A DNA stretch of 64,000 nucleotides, taken from NCBI RefSeq assembly GCF_900107115.1, contig NZ_FNOS01000001.1:62001-126000 (forward strand), in the 5' to 3' direction. The stretch comes from Salimicrobium album. GTDB lineage: Bacteria > Bacillota > Bacilli > Bacillales > Halobacillaceae. A model generated the notes under the pieces. The model was not told the origin of the DNA. It was given only the letters and a program-made list of their open reading frames with translations, and made no database searches. A program made the translations under genes and the position numbers. Positions 9,583-18,509 of the stretch are shown piece after piece; the first letter of the stretch is position 1; each line of letters opens with the position of its first letter.

Positions 9583-9616
9583 ACAAGAAGCTGCCCTGTA
9601 AGGGGACAGCTTCTCA
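9583..9616 (-). terminator. Hairpin terminator between rodZ and pgsA
   Basis: The stem pairs AGAAGCTGTCCCC with AGGGCAGCTTCT around a small loop, starting at the rodZ stop. The tail on the minus strand (TGTTAGTAGG) is not a strong T-run, so termination may be partial. Confidence 0.6.
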
Positions 9617-9617
9617 T

Positions 9618-10511
9618 TCAGTTGAAGTTGATAAGCAGCTTCTGTGTGGATACCTCAGCAGGGAATTCAAGCTGTTCCCCGTCCACTGTAACTTTGGTTA
9701 CGGCAGCGTTTCCGGTTTTCAGATATAGCTGATCTTTCCCCGATACGTCAATCTCGAGCGGACTTTCCTCTTCACTGTAAGGAATAGGATCGATAAGACC
9801 CTCCCCGTCCTCGGAAGCAGCGGCTTCCAGATAAGCAGTTCCCGAGAGTTCCACTTTCACCTTTTTATCCGAAGCGCCCTTCACGTTGTACGTGTGCTCC
9901 GGAAAGTCCCCGCTTCCTTCCTGCTCCAGCTCAACTTCAGCCGTCGGCTCGCCGGTATCTTCTCCGGAGGAGCCATTTTCCGAGTCACCGGAAGCTTCCG
10001 ATGCTTCGTCATCCGAGGCCTTTTTATCGTCCTGCTTCCCGTTTTTATCTTCGGAAATGACAACTTCATCCTGCGGACCCTCATCGGCAGGGTTCGTTTC
10101 ATCAGTAGTTGTGATCTGCTGAGTAAAGAAATAAACGATAAAAGCTATCAGAACTACCAGCACCCCGGTTATAACTGCCGGAAGAATTCTGGAGGTGCTG
10201 CGGGAACTCCCGCTCCCCGCAGCTGCACGTACCTCTGTTTTTTTGGATCGCGGATAAACAGCGGCACTTCTCTCATCCACGGCGGGCAATTCATTCTCAT
10301 GCTCATTCATTACCTCTTCCGGGTCGAGACCGACAGCAGAGGCGTACTCCCGAATGAAAGCCCGCGTATAAAATTTTCCCGGAAGAAATTCGAAATTATT
10401 TTCTTCCATGGCCTGTAAATATTTCTGCTGAATCTTTGTGGAAGATTCAATTTCTTCCTGGGAGAGGCCCTTTGCCTGCCGGGCTTCCTTCAACCTTGAA
10501 CCAAGTTCCAT
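9618..10511 (-). CDS. rodZ: RodZ-like membrane protein (YmfM), helix-turn-helix plus DUF4115
   Basis: RodZ connects MreB filaments to the cell-wall elongation machinery. The 297-residue protein has an N-terminal Xre-like helix-turn-helix (about 5-60: LGSRLKEARQAKGLSQEEI), a single transmembrane segment (about 105-130) and an extracytoplasmic C-terminal DUF4115 beta domain. The roughly 60-residue linker after the membrane segment is very rich in Asp, Glu, Ser and Gly, as in halophile exported regions. The ATG at 10511 is 8-9 nt from a GGTG ribosome-binding site and is preferred to a TTG four codons upstream. Confidence 0.92.
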   Translation of the reverse strand: MELGSRLKEARQAKGLSQEEIESSTKIQQKYLQAMEENNFEFLPGKFYTRAFIREYASAVGLDPEEVMNEHENELPAVDERSAAVYPRSKKTEVRAAAGSGSSRSTSRILPAVITGVLVVLIAFIVYFFTQQITTTDETNPADEGPQDEVVISEDKNGKQDDKKASDDEASEASGDSENGSSGEDTGEPTAEVELEQEGSGDFPEHTYNVKGASDKKVKVELSGTAYLEAAASEDGEGLIDPIPYSEEESPLEIDVSGKDQLYLKTGNAAVTKVTVDGEQLEFPAEVSTQKLLINFN

Positions 10512-10526
10512 TCTTTTCACCAACCT

Positions 10527-11330
10527 TTAAAAATCAAACATATTGAAACCGTCACCGAAATCCCCGAATCCGTGCTGCTTCTGTTTTTCTGCCGTTTCAT
10601 AGGTGATTTCCTGATCTTCATGACTCCTCAACTCGATAATATAATCGAAGTCATCCATCTTATATTCCGTCTCCTGCACGAATATGTCCGGATGCTCAAT
10701 CACTTTCATAGCCGGGAGCCTCATGATTTCGCGCACCAGCTGCCAGTGTTCTTCATCAGCACTCCTTGCGGAAACCATCCCGTCAATAATGTACACATTC
10801 TCCGGATTGAACTCTTCTTTAATCAACTTGTTGCGCACGGTCTGTTTCAGCAGCGTGCTGGAGAGAAACAGCCATCTTTTATTCGCACTGACACTCGCAG
10901 CTACGATCGATTCTGTTTTACCCACTCTCGGCATCCCGCGGATTCCAACCATTTTGTGACCTTCTTTCATAAACAGTTCAGCCATAAAGTCGACAAGAAG
11001 CCCGAGATCTTTCCGGACGAACCGGAATGTTTTACGGTCGTCTATATCGCTATGTATATATCTTCCGTGACGAACCGCCAGCCGATCCCTTAATTTGGGT
11101 TTTCTCAGTTTTGTTACTTCTATCGTATCCATCGTATGTAATATCGATCGCAACCGGCTGATCTGCACTTCATCTTTACACAAAAGAAGCATGCCCCGAT
11201 GCGAATTTTCCACTCCGTTAATGGTTATGATATTGATGGACATCATGCCGAGTAGTGAAGCAATGTCTCCCAGAAGACCAGGCCGGTTGTATTGAATCTG
11301 ATATTCGAGATACCATTCCTGTTTTTCCAT
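10527..11330 (-). CDS. ymfK: YmfK-like DUF3388 protein with ACT-like and P-loop-like segments
   Basis: The function is not established. The 267-residue protein begins MEKQEWYLEYQIQYNRPG. Its N-terminal part (about 8-75) looks like an ACT regulatory domain (NRPGLLGDIASLLG, ITINGVE). GMPRVGKT at 132-139 fits a Walker A motif (GxxxxGKT). It then has a helical C-terminal part ending in a Phe/Gly-rich tail. The family sits between ymfI/ymfJ and ymfM in Bacillus, and the same place is kept here (ymfJ is absent). The start follows GAGGAGC. It may be an amino-acid-responsive NTPase, but that is inference from motifs only. Confidence 0.85.
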   Translation of the reverse strand: MEKQEWYLEYQIQYNRPGLLGDIASLLGMMSINIITINGVENSHRGMLLLCKDEVQISRLRSILHTMDTIEVTKLRKPKLRDRLAVRHGRYIHSDIDDRKTFRFVRKDLGLLVDFMAELFMKEGHKMVGIRGMPRVGKTESIVAASVSANKRWLFLSSTLLKQTVRNKLIKEEFNPENVYIIDGMVSARSADEEHWQLVREIMRLPAMKVIEHPDIFVQETEYKMDDFDYIIELRSHEDQEITYETAEKQKQHGFGDFGDGFNMFDF

Positions 11331-11423
11331 AATTAGAAGCTCCTCACTGTGCCGGATAATGAGACGGCTTGGACTCACTTACTATCATATATGATTTTCC
11401 CCCAATAGGAAAGAATATATGCC

Positions 11424-11465
11424 ACAAAAATGGCAGGAACCAACCGGGGGTTTCTGCCATTTTTC
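11424..11465 (-). terminator. Intrinsic terminator after ymfI
   Basis: A long stem (AAAAATGGCAG... pairing with ...CTGCCATTTTT, arms about 11425-11441 and 11449-11464) lies about 27 nt after the ymfI stop, with T's at the 3' side. Confidence 0.85.
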
Positions 11466-11491
11466 ACTATTAAAGATCATGCAAATCGCCA

Positions 11492-12187
11492 TTATTTCCA
11501 TCCGCCCGAGACATTGAGGATTTCTCCCGTTATATAGGAAGCCTTCTCTCCGAGTAAAAAAGAGGCGGCCGATGCAACTTCTTCCGCCCGCCCCTGCCTT
11601 CCGAGCGGAATCTCCTCCTCGATTTCCAGAACGTCCTCGTCACGGAGCAGATGGTTCATTTTTGTATCGATCATCCCGGGAGCGATACCGTTCACCCGGA
11701 CACCACTCGGACCGACTTCTTTGGCTAACGCGTTGATAAAAGCCCGCTGGGCGCCTTTCACCGAGCTGTAAAGCACTTCCGTACTCGCACCCGTCTCTCC
11801 CCAGATCGACGTAATAACGAGGATATTCCCCTGCTTATCCGTTATCATGGAAGGAAGTACGTGTCTCGTAATCTGCCACATCGATTTCACATGTACATGG
11901 TGGAGATAATCCATCATTTCCTCTTCGCTGTCCTGAAACAGTCCCTGCAAAGAAATGCCCGCGGCAAACACGACCGCATCCCAGTCCCGCGAAAGACCGG
12001 AAAGAAAACTGTCGATCCCCTCCGATGAGGACAGGTCACCCTGGACAGAACAGCTTTCGTCAGGCAAAACAAAATCAGGAGGGGTGGAGTTATAGTGGAC
12101 GCCGAGAGACCATCCTTCATCGAGAAGTTCCTTACAGATGGCCTTCCCTATGTCCCCGCTTCCTCCGATAACCAGACACTTGTTCAT
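11492..12187 (-). CDS. ymfI: Short-chain dehydrogenase/reductase YmfI
   Basis: This is a classical SDR with an N-terminal nucleotide-binding GGSGDIGKA (TGxxxGxG type), the NAAG-like FAAGIS, the catalytic Ser in VITSIWGE and the YxxxK pair in YSSVKGAQ. The length is 231 residues. It resembles 3-oxoacyl-ACP reductase (FabG), but the substrate in the ymfFHI cluster is unknown. The ATG overlaps the ymfH stop (ATGA), so the two are coupled. Confidence 0.9.
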   Translation of the reverse strand: MNKCLVIGGSGDIGKAICKELLDEGWSLGVHYNSTPPDFVLPDESCSVQGDLSSSEGIDSFLSGLSRDWDAVVFAAGISLQGLFQDSEEEMMDYLHHVHVKSMWQITRHVLPSMITDKQGNILVITSIWGETGASTEVLYSSVKGAQRAFINALAKEVGPSGVRVNGIAPGMIDTKMNHLLRDEDVLEIEEEIPLGRQGRAEEVASAASFLLGEKASYITGEILNVSGGWK

Positions 12188-13470
12188 TCCTTTGGTTTCA
12201 CCTGGAACGTAGTCATCTGACTTTCCTGGATCCAGTTTTCAATAAACTCTTCCATATCCTCTTTTTTCAGTGACTCGATTTCAGGTAATACATTGAACAG
12301 GTTCACACCGAGCATGTGGTAATGAGTGTACTGATTCGCGATGAATTCCAGAGAGTTAAGTGCTCTCATGAATTCCCCGATTTTTTTTCGCTTCATTTTC
12401 TCGAAATCTTCCGCGCTGATTTTTTCTTCCTTTATGGAAAGCAGCATCTTTTTCAATCTCTTGAGAAAAGCATCAGGCTTGCGGGAGTCCCCTCCAAGAA
12501 TGGTGAAACCGAATTCTCTTTCCCATTCCGTTTCAAAATGAAAACTGTCATCCACCAGGCCGCTCTGGTACAGCTCATCATAAAATTTCCCGCTCGTGGA
12601 AAAATAATGGTCGAGCAGCATATCCGACAGCAGTTCGTTATGCAATATCTCTTCCCCGGACAGACCGTCCACCTGTTCTTTCAGACCTACGTAGGCTTTC
12701 GGAGTCGAAACAGCCATTTCAATAGCCTCTTCCGATTTGAACGCGGAGACTGGCTCCCGTGGGAATCTCCGGTTGATTTCGGGTGCTTCCGGAAACTCTT
12801 TCCGCTGCTGATTTTCGCGGATGAAATCCATCATCTGTTCAGGTTCGAAATTGCCCGCGATAAACAACACCATGTTCGAAGGATGATAGAACGTTTCATA
12901 ACAAGTGTACAGATCATCTTTTGTAATGTGCTGGATCGAATCCACTGTACCTGCAATATCGATTTTCACCGGATGCTTATGATACAGACTTCCTATCGTC
13001 CCGAAAAATCCTCTCCAGTCAGGCTGGTCATCGTACATGCGGATTTCCTGACTGATGATCCCTTTTTCTTTTTCGACAGACTGTTCGGAAAAATAAGGAT
13101 CCTGGACAAAATCGACTAACGTTCTGACATTCTCATAGACGTGAGAGGTGGCAGAGAATAAATAGGCGGTTTTCGTGAACGACGTGAACGCGTTCGCCGA
13201 AGCCCCGAGTTTCGTAAAATCCTGAAAAACGTCCCTGTCCTCTTTTTCAAACAGCTTATGCTCGAGAAAGTGGGCAATCCCCTCCGGCACGGTTACTTCT
13301 TTATCTTCGCCCAGTGGAGTGAACGTCTGATCGATCGACCCGTAGTCCGTAGTGAATATCCCGTATGTTTTCACCATTTCGGGTTTCGACAGTAGAAAAA
13401 CCTGAAGTCCGTTATCCATTTTTTCTTCGTGTATCGTCTCATTGATCTGATGGAATTCCTGCGTTTTCAT
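12184..13470 (-). CDS. ymfH: M16-family zinc peptidase YmfH (active subunit)
   Basis: This is an insulinase/pitrilysin-type protease of 428 residues. It carries the inverted zinc motif HxxEH in AHFLEHKLFE near residue 70, with a downstream Glu-rich segment for the third ligand. The adjacent ymfF product lacks this motif, so the pair probably forms a heterodimer in which YmfH is catalytic and YmfF supplies the C-domain Arg/Tyr residues, as in other bacterial M16 pairs. The natural substrate is unknown. Confidence 0.92.
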   Translation of the reverse strand: MKTQEFHQINETIHEEKMDNGLQVFLLSKPEMVKTYGIFTTDYGSIDQTFTPLGEDKEVTVPEGIAHFLEHKLFEKEDRDVFQDFTKLGASANAFTSFTKTAYLFSATSHVYENVRTLVDFVQDPYFSEQSVEKEKGIISQEIRMYDDQPDWRGFFGTIGSLYHKHPVKIDIAGTVDSIQHITKDDLYTCYETFYHPSNMVLFIAGNFEPEQMMDFIRENQQRKEFPEAPEINRRFPREPVSAFKSEEAIEMAVSTPKAYVGLKEQVDGLSGEEILHNELLSDMLLDHYFSTSGKFYDELYQSGLVDDSFHFETEWEREFGFTILGGDSRKPDAFLKRLKKMLLSIKEEKISAEDFEKMKRKKIGEFMRALNSLEFIANQYTHYHMLGVNLFNVLPEIESLKKEDMEEFIENWIQESQMTTFQVKPKE

Positions 13471-13471
13471 T

Positions 13472-14755
13472 TTAGGCGTCCCCTTTCTCTAAGCTGGTCA
13501 GGAAATATACAGTGTCGAGCTCTATCTTCTTCGCAATCCGCACAACATCTTCACGGCTCACTTTTTCCAGACGTTCAAAAAGTTCAGATGCTTCAATCTG
13601 TCTGCCACTCAACTGCTGATGGTAAAGAATCTCGATAAGTCCATACGGATGCTCCATCGTTTCTTTAAGCTGGTGAATGATCTGCTGTTTGGCTTCTTCA
13701 ACATCCTCATTAGTAAAGTCGCCATCTTCTATAGCCTTTTTCTGATCAAGAATGATCGTTTTCGCCTGATCGTAGTCAGCCGGATCGATGCCGCTGAATA
13801 CGAACATAAGGCCTTTATGACTTTCAAATCTGGAAGCCGCGTAATATGCCAGGCTATGTTTTTCGCGAACGTTCATAAATAATTTCGAACTTGGAAATCC
13901 GCCAAATATTCCGTTGAACACCTGAAGTGCATAATAATCTTCTTCTCCAAAGAAGGTGTGGGTACGGAAGCCGATATGGAGTTTCCCCTGACTCATTTCT
14001 TCTCTTTCTATGATTTCGCGTGGCTCCTCTACCTGCATATCGCTTACAGTAGTTGCAGGCGCCGGTTCAGCAGCGTGACGTACGAAATACTCATTAAATA
14101 AAGGGATCATTTCTTCCTGTGAGACATCTCCTGTAATGTACACGTCCAGCTCGTCTTTCTGCAGCATATTTTTATAGTAGGAATAAAGTTCTTCATTCGT
14201 CAAAGGTTCCAGATCTTCCAGATGGCCCTGCGCATGTACCCCGTAGGCTTCATCCTCACACATATGATCGAGGAGACGGGTGTTGGCGTAACTCATCTTA
14301 TCGTCTTTTATGGAACGGATTCTTTGAGCAAGCGTCTCTTTCTCCCGCTTGAATACGGAAGCCGAAAACCCTTCCCCTTCCGATTTCGGATGGAAAAGAA
14401 CGTCATTCAGGATGTGTAATGCTTTCTTAAGGATGGAGTCTTCGTCTTTCAAGTAACGGTCATTCACAACTTCCATGCGGAACGTAATTACGTGATTTTC
14501 CCCTTTTTTCGAGGCGTCTGCACTTAAAGCGGTGCCGTATAAATCCTCCAGAGCCCCCTGAAGTTTACGGGCGGAAGGAAAATTTTCCGTAGCTTTCTCC
14601 ATAATGCTCGGTAACAGAGCCCGCCTGGTAATCGTTTCTTTCTCAAGAGGAGCTTTCCACTTCACTACGATGGAAACTGTCTTATATTTATTAGTGGGAA
14701 GTACGTGCAGGCGGTATCCCTGCTGTTCTTCTGTGTATTGTTTGGCTGTCTTCAT
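13472..14755 (-). CDS. ymfF: M16-family peptidase-like protein YmfF (non-catalytic partner)
   Basis: The 427-residue protein has the M16 fold but no HxxEH: the equivalent N-domain helix reads ALLPSIMEKATENFP. The C-domain retains an FGGFPSSKLF block and the Arg/Tyr signature in NVREKHSLAYY that completes active sites in trans in M16 heterodimers. The start at 14755 follows GGAGGAAGAAA and is preferred to one seven codons upstream that overlaps the ribosome-binding site. It is co-transcribed with ymfH and ymfI. Confidence 0.92.
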   Translation of the reverse strand: MKTAKQYTEEQQGYRLHVLPTNKYKTVSIVVKWKAPLEKETITRRALLPSIMEKATENFPSARKLQGALEDLYGTALSADASKKGENHVITFRMEVVNDRYLKDEDSILKKALHILNDVLFHPKSEGEGFSASVFKREKETLAQRIRSIKDDKMSYANTRLLDHMCEDEAYGVHAQGHLEDLEPLTNEELYSYYKNMLQKDELDVYITGDVSQEEMIPLFNEYFVRHAAEPAPATTVSDMQVEEPREIIEREEMSQGKLHIGFRTHTFFGEEDYYALQVFNGIFGGFPSSKLFMNVREKHSLAYYAASRFESHKGLMFVFSGIDPADYDQAKTIILDQKKAIEDGDFTNEDVEEAKQQIIHQLKETMEHPYGLIEILYHQQLSGRQIEASELFERLEKVSREDVVRIAKKIELDTVYFLTSLEKGDA

Positions 14756-14819
14756 TTTCTTCCTCCTATACAACAACGGTAAGTTATTTCTCCCTATCCT
14801 ATGCTAAATGATGATTATC

Positions 14820-14865
14820 CAAAAGTAAAAACATATAGCCCGGATAATACCGGGCTATATGTTTA
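14820..14865 (-). terminator. Intrinsic terminator after nupQ
   Basis: A perfect 15-bp stem (14829-14843 with 14850-14864, arms AAACATATAGCCCGG / CCGGGCTATATGTTT) overlaps the nupQ stop codon and is followed by TTTTTACTTTT on the minus strand. It ends the nup operon. Confidence 0.93.
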
Positions 14866-15819
14866 ACGACTTCCTTTAATATAAGGTGTGCCCAGAGATT
14901 TCGGAGCTTCGGCCCGGCCGATGAACCCTGCCAGCGCTAAAATGGTGAGCGCATAAGGGAGGATCAGCAGAAACACCTGAGGGATATTGGCGAATAACGG
15001 CCAGCTCGCCCCGTTAATGCTGATGGCCTGCGCGAATCCGAAGAAAATTGCTGCTCCGAGTGCGCCAAGCGGATGCCATTTCCCGAATATAACGGCAGCA
15101 AGGGACATGAAACCCTGACCGACGATAGTAGCCTGGGAAAAAGCCTGAGCTACTGTCAGAGCGTATGCAGCGCCCCCAAGACCACCCATGGCTCCTGAGA
15201 TCATGACTGCAATATAGCGCATACGGTACACTTTAATACCGTTTGTATCAGCTGCCATAGGGTGCTCCCCTACAGCCCGGAGTCTGAGCCCGAAAGAGGT
15301 CTTGAATAAAACGAACCAGCCTAACAGAGCAACAGCGATAGCGAGATACGTGGAGGGATAATTCTCAAAAAACATCCTTCCGAGAACCGGAATATCCGAC
15401 AGGAACGGCACGTCCCACGTATAGAACGGGTTACTGATGATATCCGTCTGACCGCGGTCATAAAACTCGCGGGTCAGGAACAGTCCGACACCGAGCGCCA
15501 GAAAGTTGATCGCCACCCCGCTTACCACCTGGTCTGCCCGGAAAGTTATCGAAGCTACGGCATGAACGAGTGCAAATATCGCCGAGAGTACCATAGCAGC
15601 AAGCATCGAAATCCACGGGGTCATTGATCCGAACATATCCGAAAATGTGAGGTTAAACACGATTCCGACGAAAGCACCCATTACCATCAGACCTTCAAGT
15701 CCAATGTTGATAATTCCGGAACGTTCACTGAACACCCCGCCTATAGCCGTAAAAATCAGAGGAGCAGCAAATACAAGTGCAGAAGAAACCATTATAGCCA
15801 AAGCGTCTAGAAAGTCCAT
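14863..15819 (-). CDS. nupQ: Nucleoside ABC transporter permease NupQ
   Basis: This is the second membrane subunit of a BMP-type nucleoside importer (guanosine uptake in B. subtilis). It is 318 residues with about 8-10 hydrophobic helices, of the branched-chain permease-like (BPD_transp_2) family; typical blocks are ERSGIINIGLEGLM and LRAVGEHPMAADTNGIKV. It follows nupP with no gap, and its ribosome-binding site GGAGGG is inside the end of nupP. Confidence 0.95.
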   Translation of the reverse strand: MDFLDALAIMVSSALVFAAPLIFTAIGGVFSERSGIINIGLEGLMVMGAFVGIVFNLTFSDMFGSMTPWISMLAAMVLSAIFALVHAVASITFRADQVVSGVAINFLALGVGLFLTREFYDRGQTDIISNPFYTWDVPFLSDIPVLGRMFFENYPSTYLAIAVALLGWFVLFKTSFGLRLRAVGEHPMAADTNGIKVYRMRYIAVMISGAMGGLGGAAYALTVAQAFSQATIVGQGFMSLAAVIFGKWHPLGALGAAIFFGFAQAISINGASWPLFANIPQVFLLILPYALTILALAGFIGRAEAPKSLGTPYIKGSR

Positions 15820-16866
15820 TTATTTACCCTCCTTACTGAATTTCAGGAACACCCAGCGGATAATGTACCCGGATGCCACGAACAGAATAATCAATGCGAT
15901 TACGATATCTACAAGTTCGGTAGGAACTCCGGCCTCGGTCGGCATATTCAGGGCCCCTATTTTCAGCGTACCGAATAAGATAGCCGCCAATATCACCCCG
16001 ATGGCCGTATTCGCCCCGAGCAGAGCAACCGCGATTCCGTCGAACCCGATGTTCGTAAATCCGGAACTGACAGATGCGTACTGGAATGTACCGAGACCTT
16101 CCATGGCACCCGCAAGACCCGCAAAACCTCCTGAAATCACCATGGCAACGATAATATTTCTGCCGACTTTCATTCCGGCATATTCCGATGCAAAGGGATT
16201 ACTTCCGACTGCGCGGAGCTCAAAGCCCCGAGTCGTTTTGTTAAGCAAAAACCACATGGTGAATGCCATTACCAGAGCAACGATAAAACCGTAGTGGATC
16301 CGGGAATAGAAAGTCAGTTCTCTCAGCCAGGGAGCAGCTAAAGATGCCGTTTCGGCTACGTTGCTCGTCCGGTCCTCTCCGTCCGTCAGTACACTCCGGA
16401 TCACAGAGTTGGAAAGATAAAGAGCTATATAGTTCATCATAATGGTTACGATGACTTCGTGGACTCCGAGTTTCGCTTTCAGCAGTCCCGGCACAAAACC
16501 CCAGATTCCACCGGCTACAGTGGCTGCGAGCAGAGCAACCAGTACGTGGACGACCGGAGGCATACCAAAAGAAGAACCTATCCAGACAGCTGCCAGCCAG
16601 CCCACAATCACCTGTCCTTCCACTCCGATATTCAGAAGGCCGGCTCTCATTGCAAAAGCAACTGCCAGTCCCGAAAGTATGTATGGTGTTACCTGTCGAA
16701 CCGTCTCACCGAGGAAGTAGGCATCTCCGAACGCCCCGTTCCACATGGCGGCATAACCGGCTACCGGATTGTAGCCGAAAGCCACCATAATAACAGCTCC
16801 TGCCAGCAGGCCGAGTAAAACAGATACGATAGGTACGACTATATTAAACGTCCGATTACTGAACAT
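15820..16866 (-). CDS. nupP: Nucleoside ABC transporter permease NupP
   Basis: This first permease subunit has 348 residues with multiple transmembrane helices and the family motif ELRAVGSNPFASEYAGMKV, which contacts the ATPase. Its ATG overlaps the nupO stop as TAATG. It pairs with NupQ to form the membrane channel for nucleosides delivered by lipoprotein NupN. Confidence 0.95.
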   Translation of the reverse strand: MFSNRTFNIVVPIVSVLLGLLAGAVIMVAFGYNPVAGYAAMWNGAFGDAYFLGETVRQVTPYILSGLAVAFAMRAGLLNIGVEGQVIVGWLAAVWIGSSFGMPPVVHVLVALLAATVAGGIWGFVPGLLKAKLGVHEVIVTIMMNYIALYLSNSVIRSVLTDGEDRTSNVAETASLAAPWLRELTFYSRIHYGFIVALVMAFTMWFLLNKTTRGFELRAVGSNPFASEYAGMKVGRNIIVAMVISGGFAGLAGAMEGLGTFQYASVSSGFTNIGFDGIAVALLGANTAIGVILAAILFGTLKIGALNMPTEAGVPTELVDIVIALIILFVASGYIIRWVFLKFSKEGK

Positions 16867-18392
16867 TACGCTTCCCCCTGCTTTTCTGACTTTCTGCCGG
16901 CCATCAACAGGCCGAGTTCCTGCTCATCCGTTTCTTCCGGATTAACTTCCTCGATAATTTTACCATCGAACATTACGGCTATACGATCACTGACGTTCAA
17001 AATTTCATCAAGTTCAAACGATACGAGCAGAACCGCACGACCTTTGTCTCTCTCTTCGATCAATTTATTGTGTATAAACTCGATCGCTCCTACATCAAGA
17101 CCCCGTGTCGGCTGCGAAGCGATCAGAAGATCCGGGGAGCGGTCAACTTCCCGTGCAATAATCGCTTTCTGCTGGTTTCCTCCTGAAAGGGAACGGGCTT
17201 TCGTGTACTCATCCGGTGTACGGACATCATATTCCTCGATCAGGGATTTCGCTTTTTTATAGATATTCTTGAAATTCAGAATTCCTCTTTTCGAGTTGGG
17301 CGCCAGATAATAGCTCTGCATCACCATATTTTCCCCTATCGGAAAGTCCAGAAGAAGTCCGTGTTTGTGCCGGTCCTGAGGAATATGTGCAACCCCTGCT
17401 TCCGTCACTTTTCTCGGTTCCAGGTTATAGATGGAACGGTTGTTAAGCGTTATTTCTCCTGAACTGCTTTTCTTCAATCCCGTAAGTGCTTCCACGAGTT
17501 CAGTCTGCCCGTTCCCATCCACACCCGCAACACCGACTATTTCGCCCTGCCTGACGTGAAGGTTCAGATCCTTTACCATTTCCACTCCACGGGAGTCTTT
17601 AACTTTGAGATTTTTGACACTTAAAGCATTCTCTCCCGGAGTCGCTTTCGTTTTCTCCGTTTTAAACGTAACTTCTCTTCCTACCATCAGGGAGGCCAGT
17701 TCCGTCGCATTCGTATCCTTTACATCCACCGTGCCTATGCCTTTCCCTTTACGGATTATGGTACATTTATCACAAACCTGCATAATTTCTTTCAGTTTGT
17801 GGGTGATCAGAATAATCGACTTTCCTTCATTCACAAGGTCTTTCATAATTTGAGTCAATTCTTTAATTTCCTGCGGGGTAAGTACTGCGGTAGGCTCATC
17901 CAGAATAAGTATTTCTGCACCCCTGTAGAGCGTTTTCAATATTTCGGCTCTCTGCTGCATACCGACGGAGATATCCCTGATCTTAGCAGTCGCATCCACA
18001 TTCAACCCGTACTTTTCAGAAAGAGCCTGCACTTCTTTTTCGGCTCTTTTTATGTCGACGGTACCGGCTTTATTAGGTTCACTGCCGAGTACGATGTTCT
18101 CAGTGACGGTAAACGTATCAACCAGCATAAAATGCTGGTGTACCATGCCGATCCCGAGAGCGTTCGCAACGTTCGGATCTTCCACATTCACTTCTTTCCC
18201 CTGAATCCTGATGCTTCCCTTTTCAGGTTTATAAAGTCCGAACAGAACGTTCATCAGAGTCGATTTCCCTGCTCCATTTTCTCCTAAAAGTGCATGAATC
18301 TCCCCTTTTTGTACCTGGAGCGTAATGTCGTCATTTGCTACTATACCCGGAAACTCTTTCCTGATATTAAGCATTTCTATTACGTAGTCCAT
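16866..18392 (-). CDS. nupO: Nucleoside ABC transporter duplicated ATPase NupO
   Basis: This is the energy-coupling ATPase with two ABC domains in 508 residues, like sugar/nucleoside (RbsA/MglA) ATPases. The first domain has Walker A GENGAGKST, signature SVGMQQR and Walker B ILILDEPTAVL. The second has a degenerate Walker A (GVDGNGQTE) and signature SGGNQQK with DLLIASQPTRG, so it probably binds but hydrolyses ATP poorly, as is usual in this family. The ATG at 18392 follows GGAGGATTTC; a GTG five codons upstream overlaps the ribosome-binding site. Confidence 0.96.
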   Translation of the reverse strand: MDYVIEMLNIRKEFPGIVANDDITLQVQKGEIHALLGENGAGKSTLMNVLFGLYKPEKGSIRIQGKEVNVEDPNVANALGIGMVHQHFMLVDTFTVTENIVLGSEPNKAGTVDIKRAEKEVQALSEKYGLNVDATAKIRDISVGMQQRAEILKTLYRGAEILILDEPTAVLTPQEIKELTQIMKDLVNEGKSIILITHKLKEIMQVCDKCTIIRKGKGIGTVDVKDTNATELASLMVGREVTFKTEKTKATPGENALSVKNLKVKDSRGVEMVKDLNLHVRQGEIVGVAGVDGNGQTELVEALTGLKKSSSGEITLNNRSIYNLEPRKVTEAGVAHIPQDRHKHGLLLDFPIGENMVMQSYYLAPNSKRGILNFKNIYKKAKSLIEEYDVRTPDEYTKARSLSGGNQQKAIIAREVDRSPDLLIASQPTRGLDVGAIEFIHNKLIEERDKGRAVLLVSFELDEILNVSDRIAVMFDGKIIEEVNPEETDEQELGLLMAGRKSEKQGEA

Positions 18393-18426
18393 GAAATCCT
18401 CCCCCACTCATGCTTATTTCTATTTC

Positions 18427-18497
18427 CAGATCATCCAGAGAAGAGTTTCCCTGAATGATCTGAAGATAGAAGGAGGCCGGTCATGGAAACCGACCTC
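18427..18497 (-). promoter_or_regulatory. Two hairpins in the nupN-nupO spacer
   Basis: On the minus strand a stem GAGGTCGGT/ACCGGCCTC (18473-18497) is followed by a second stem with arms CAGATCAT/ATGATCTG (18427-18434 and 18455-18462). Neither has a T-run. Such spacers after a binding-protein gene often protect the upstream mRNA or partly attenuate downstream genes, giving more NupN than NupOPQ. This is inference from position. Confidence 0.5.
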
Positions 18498-18509
18498 GTA
18501 AACTTCCAT

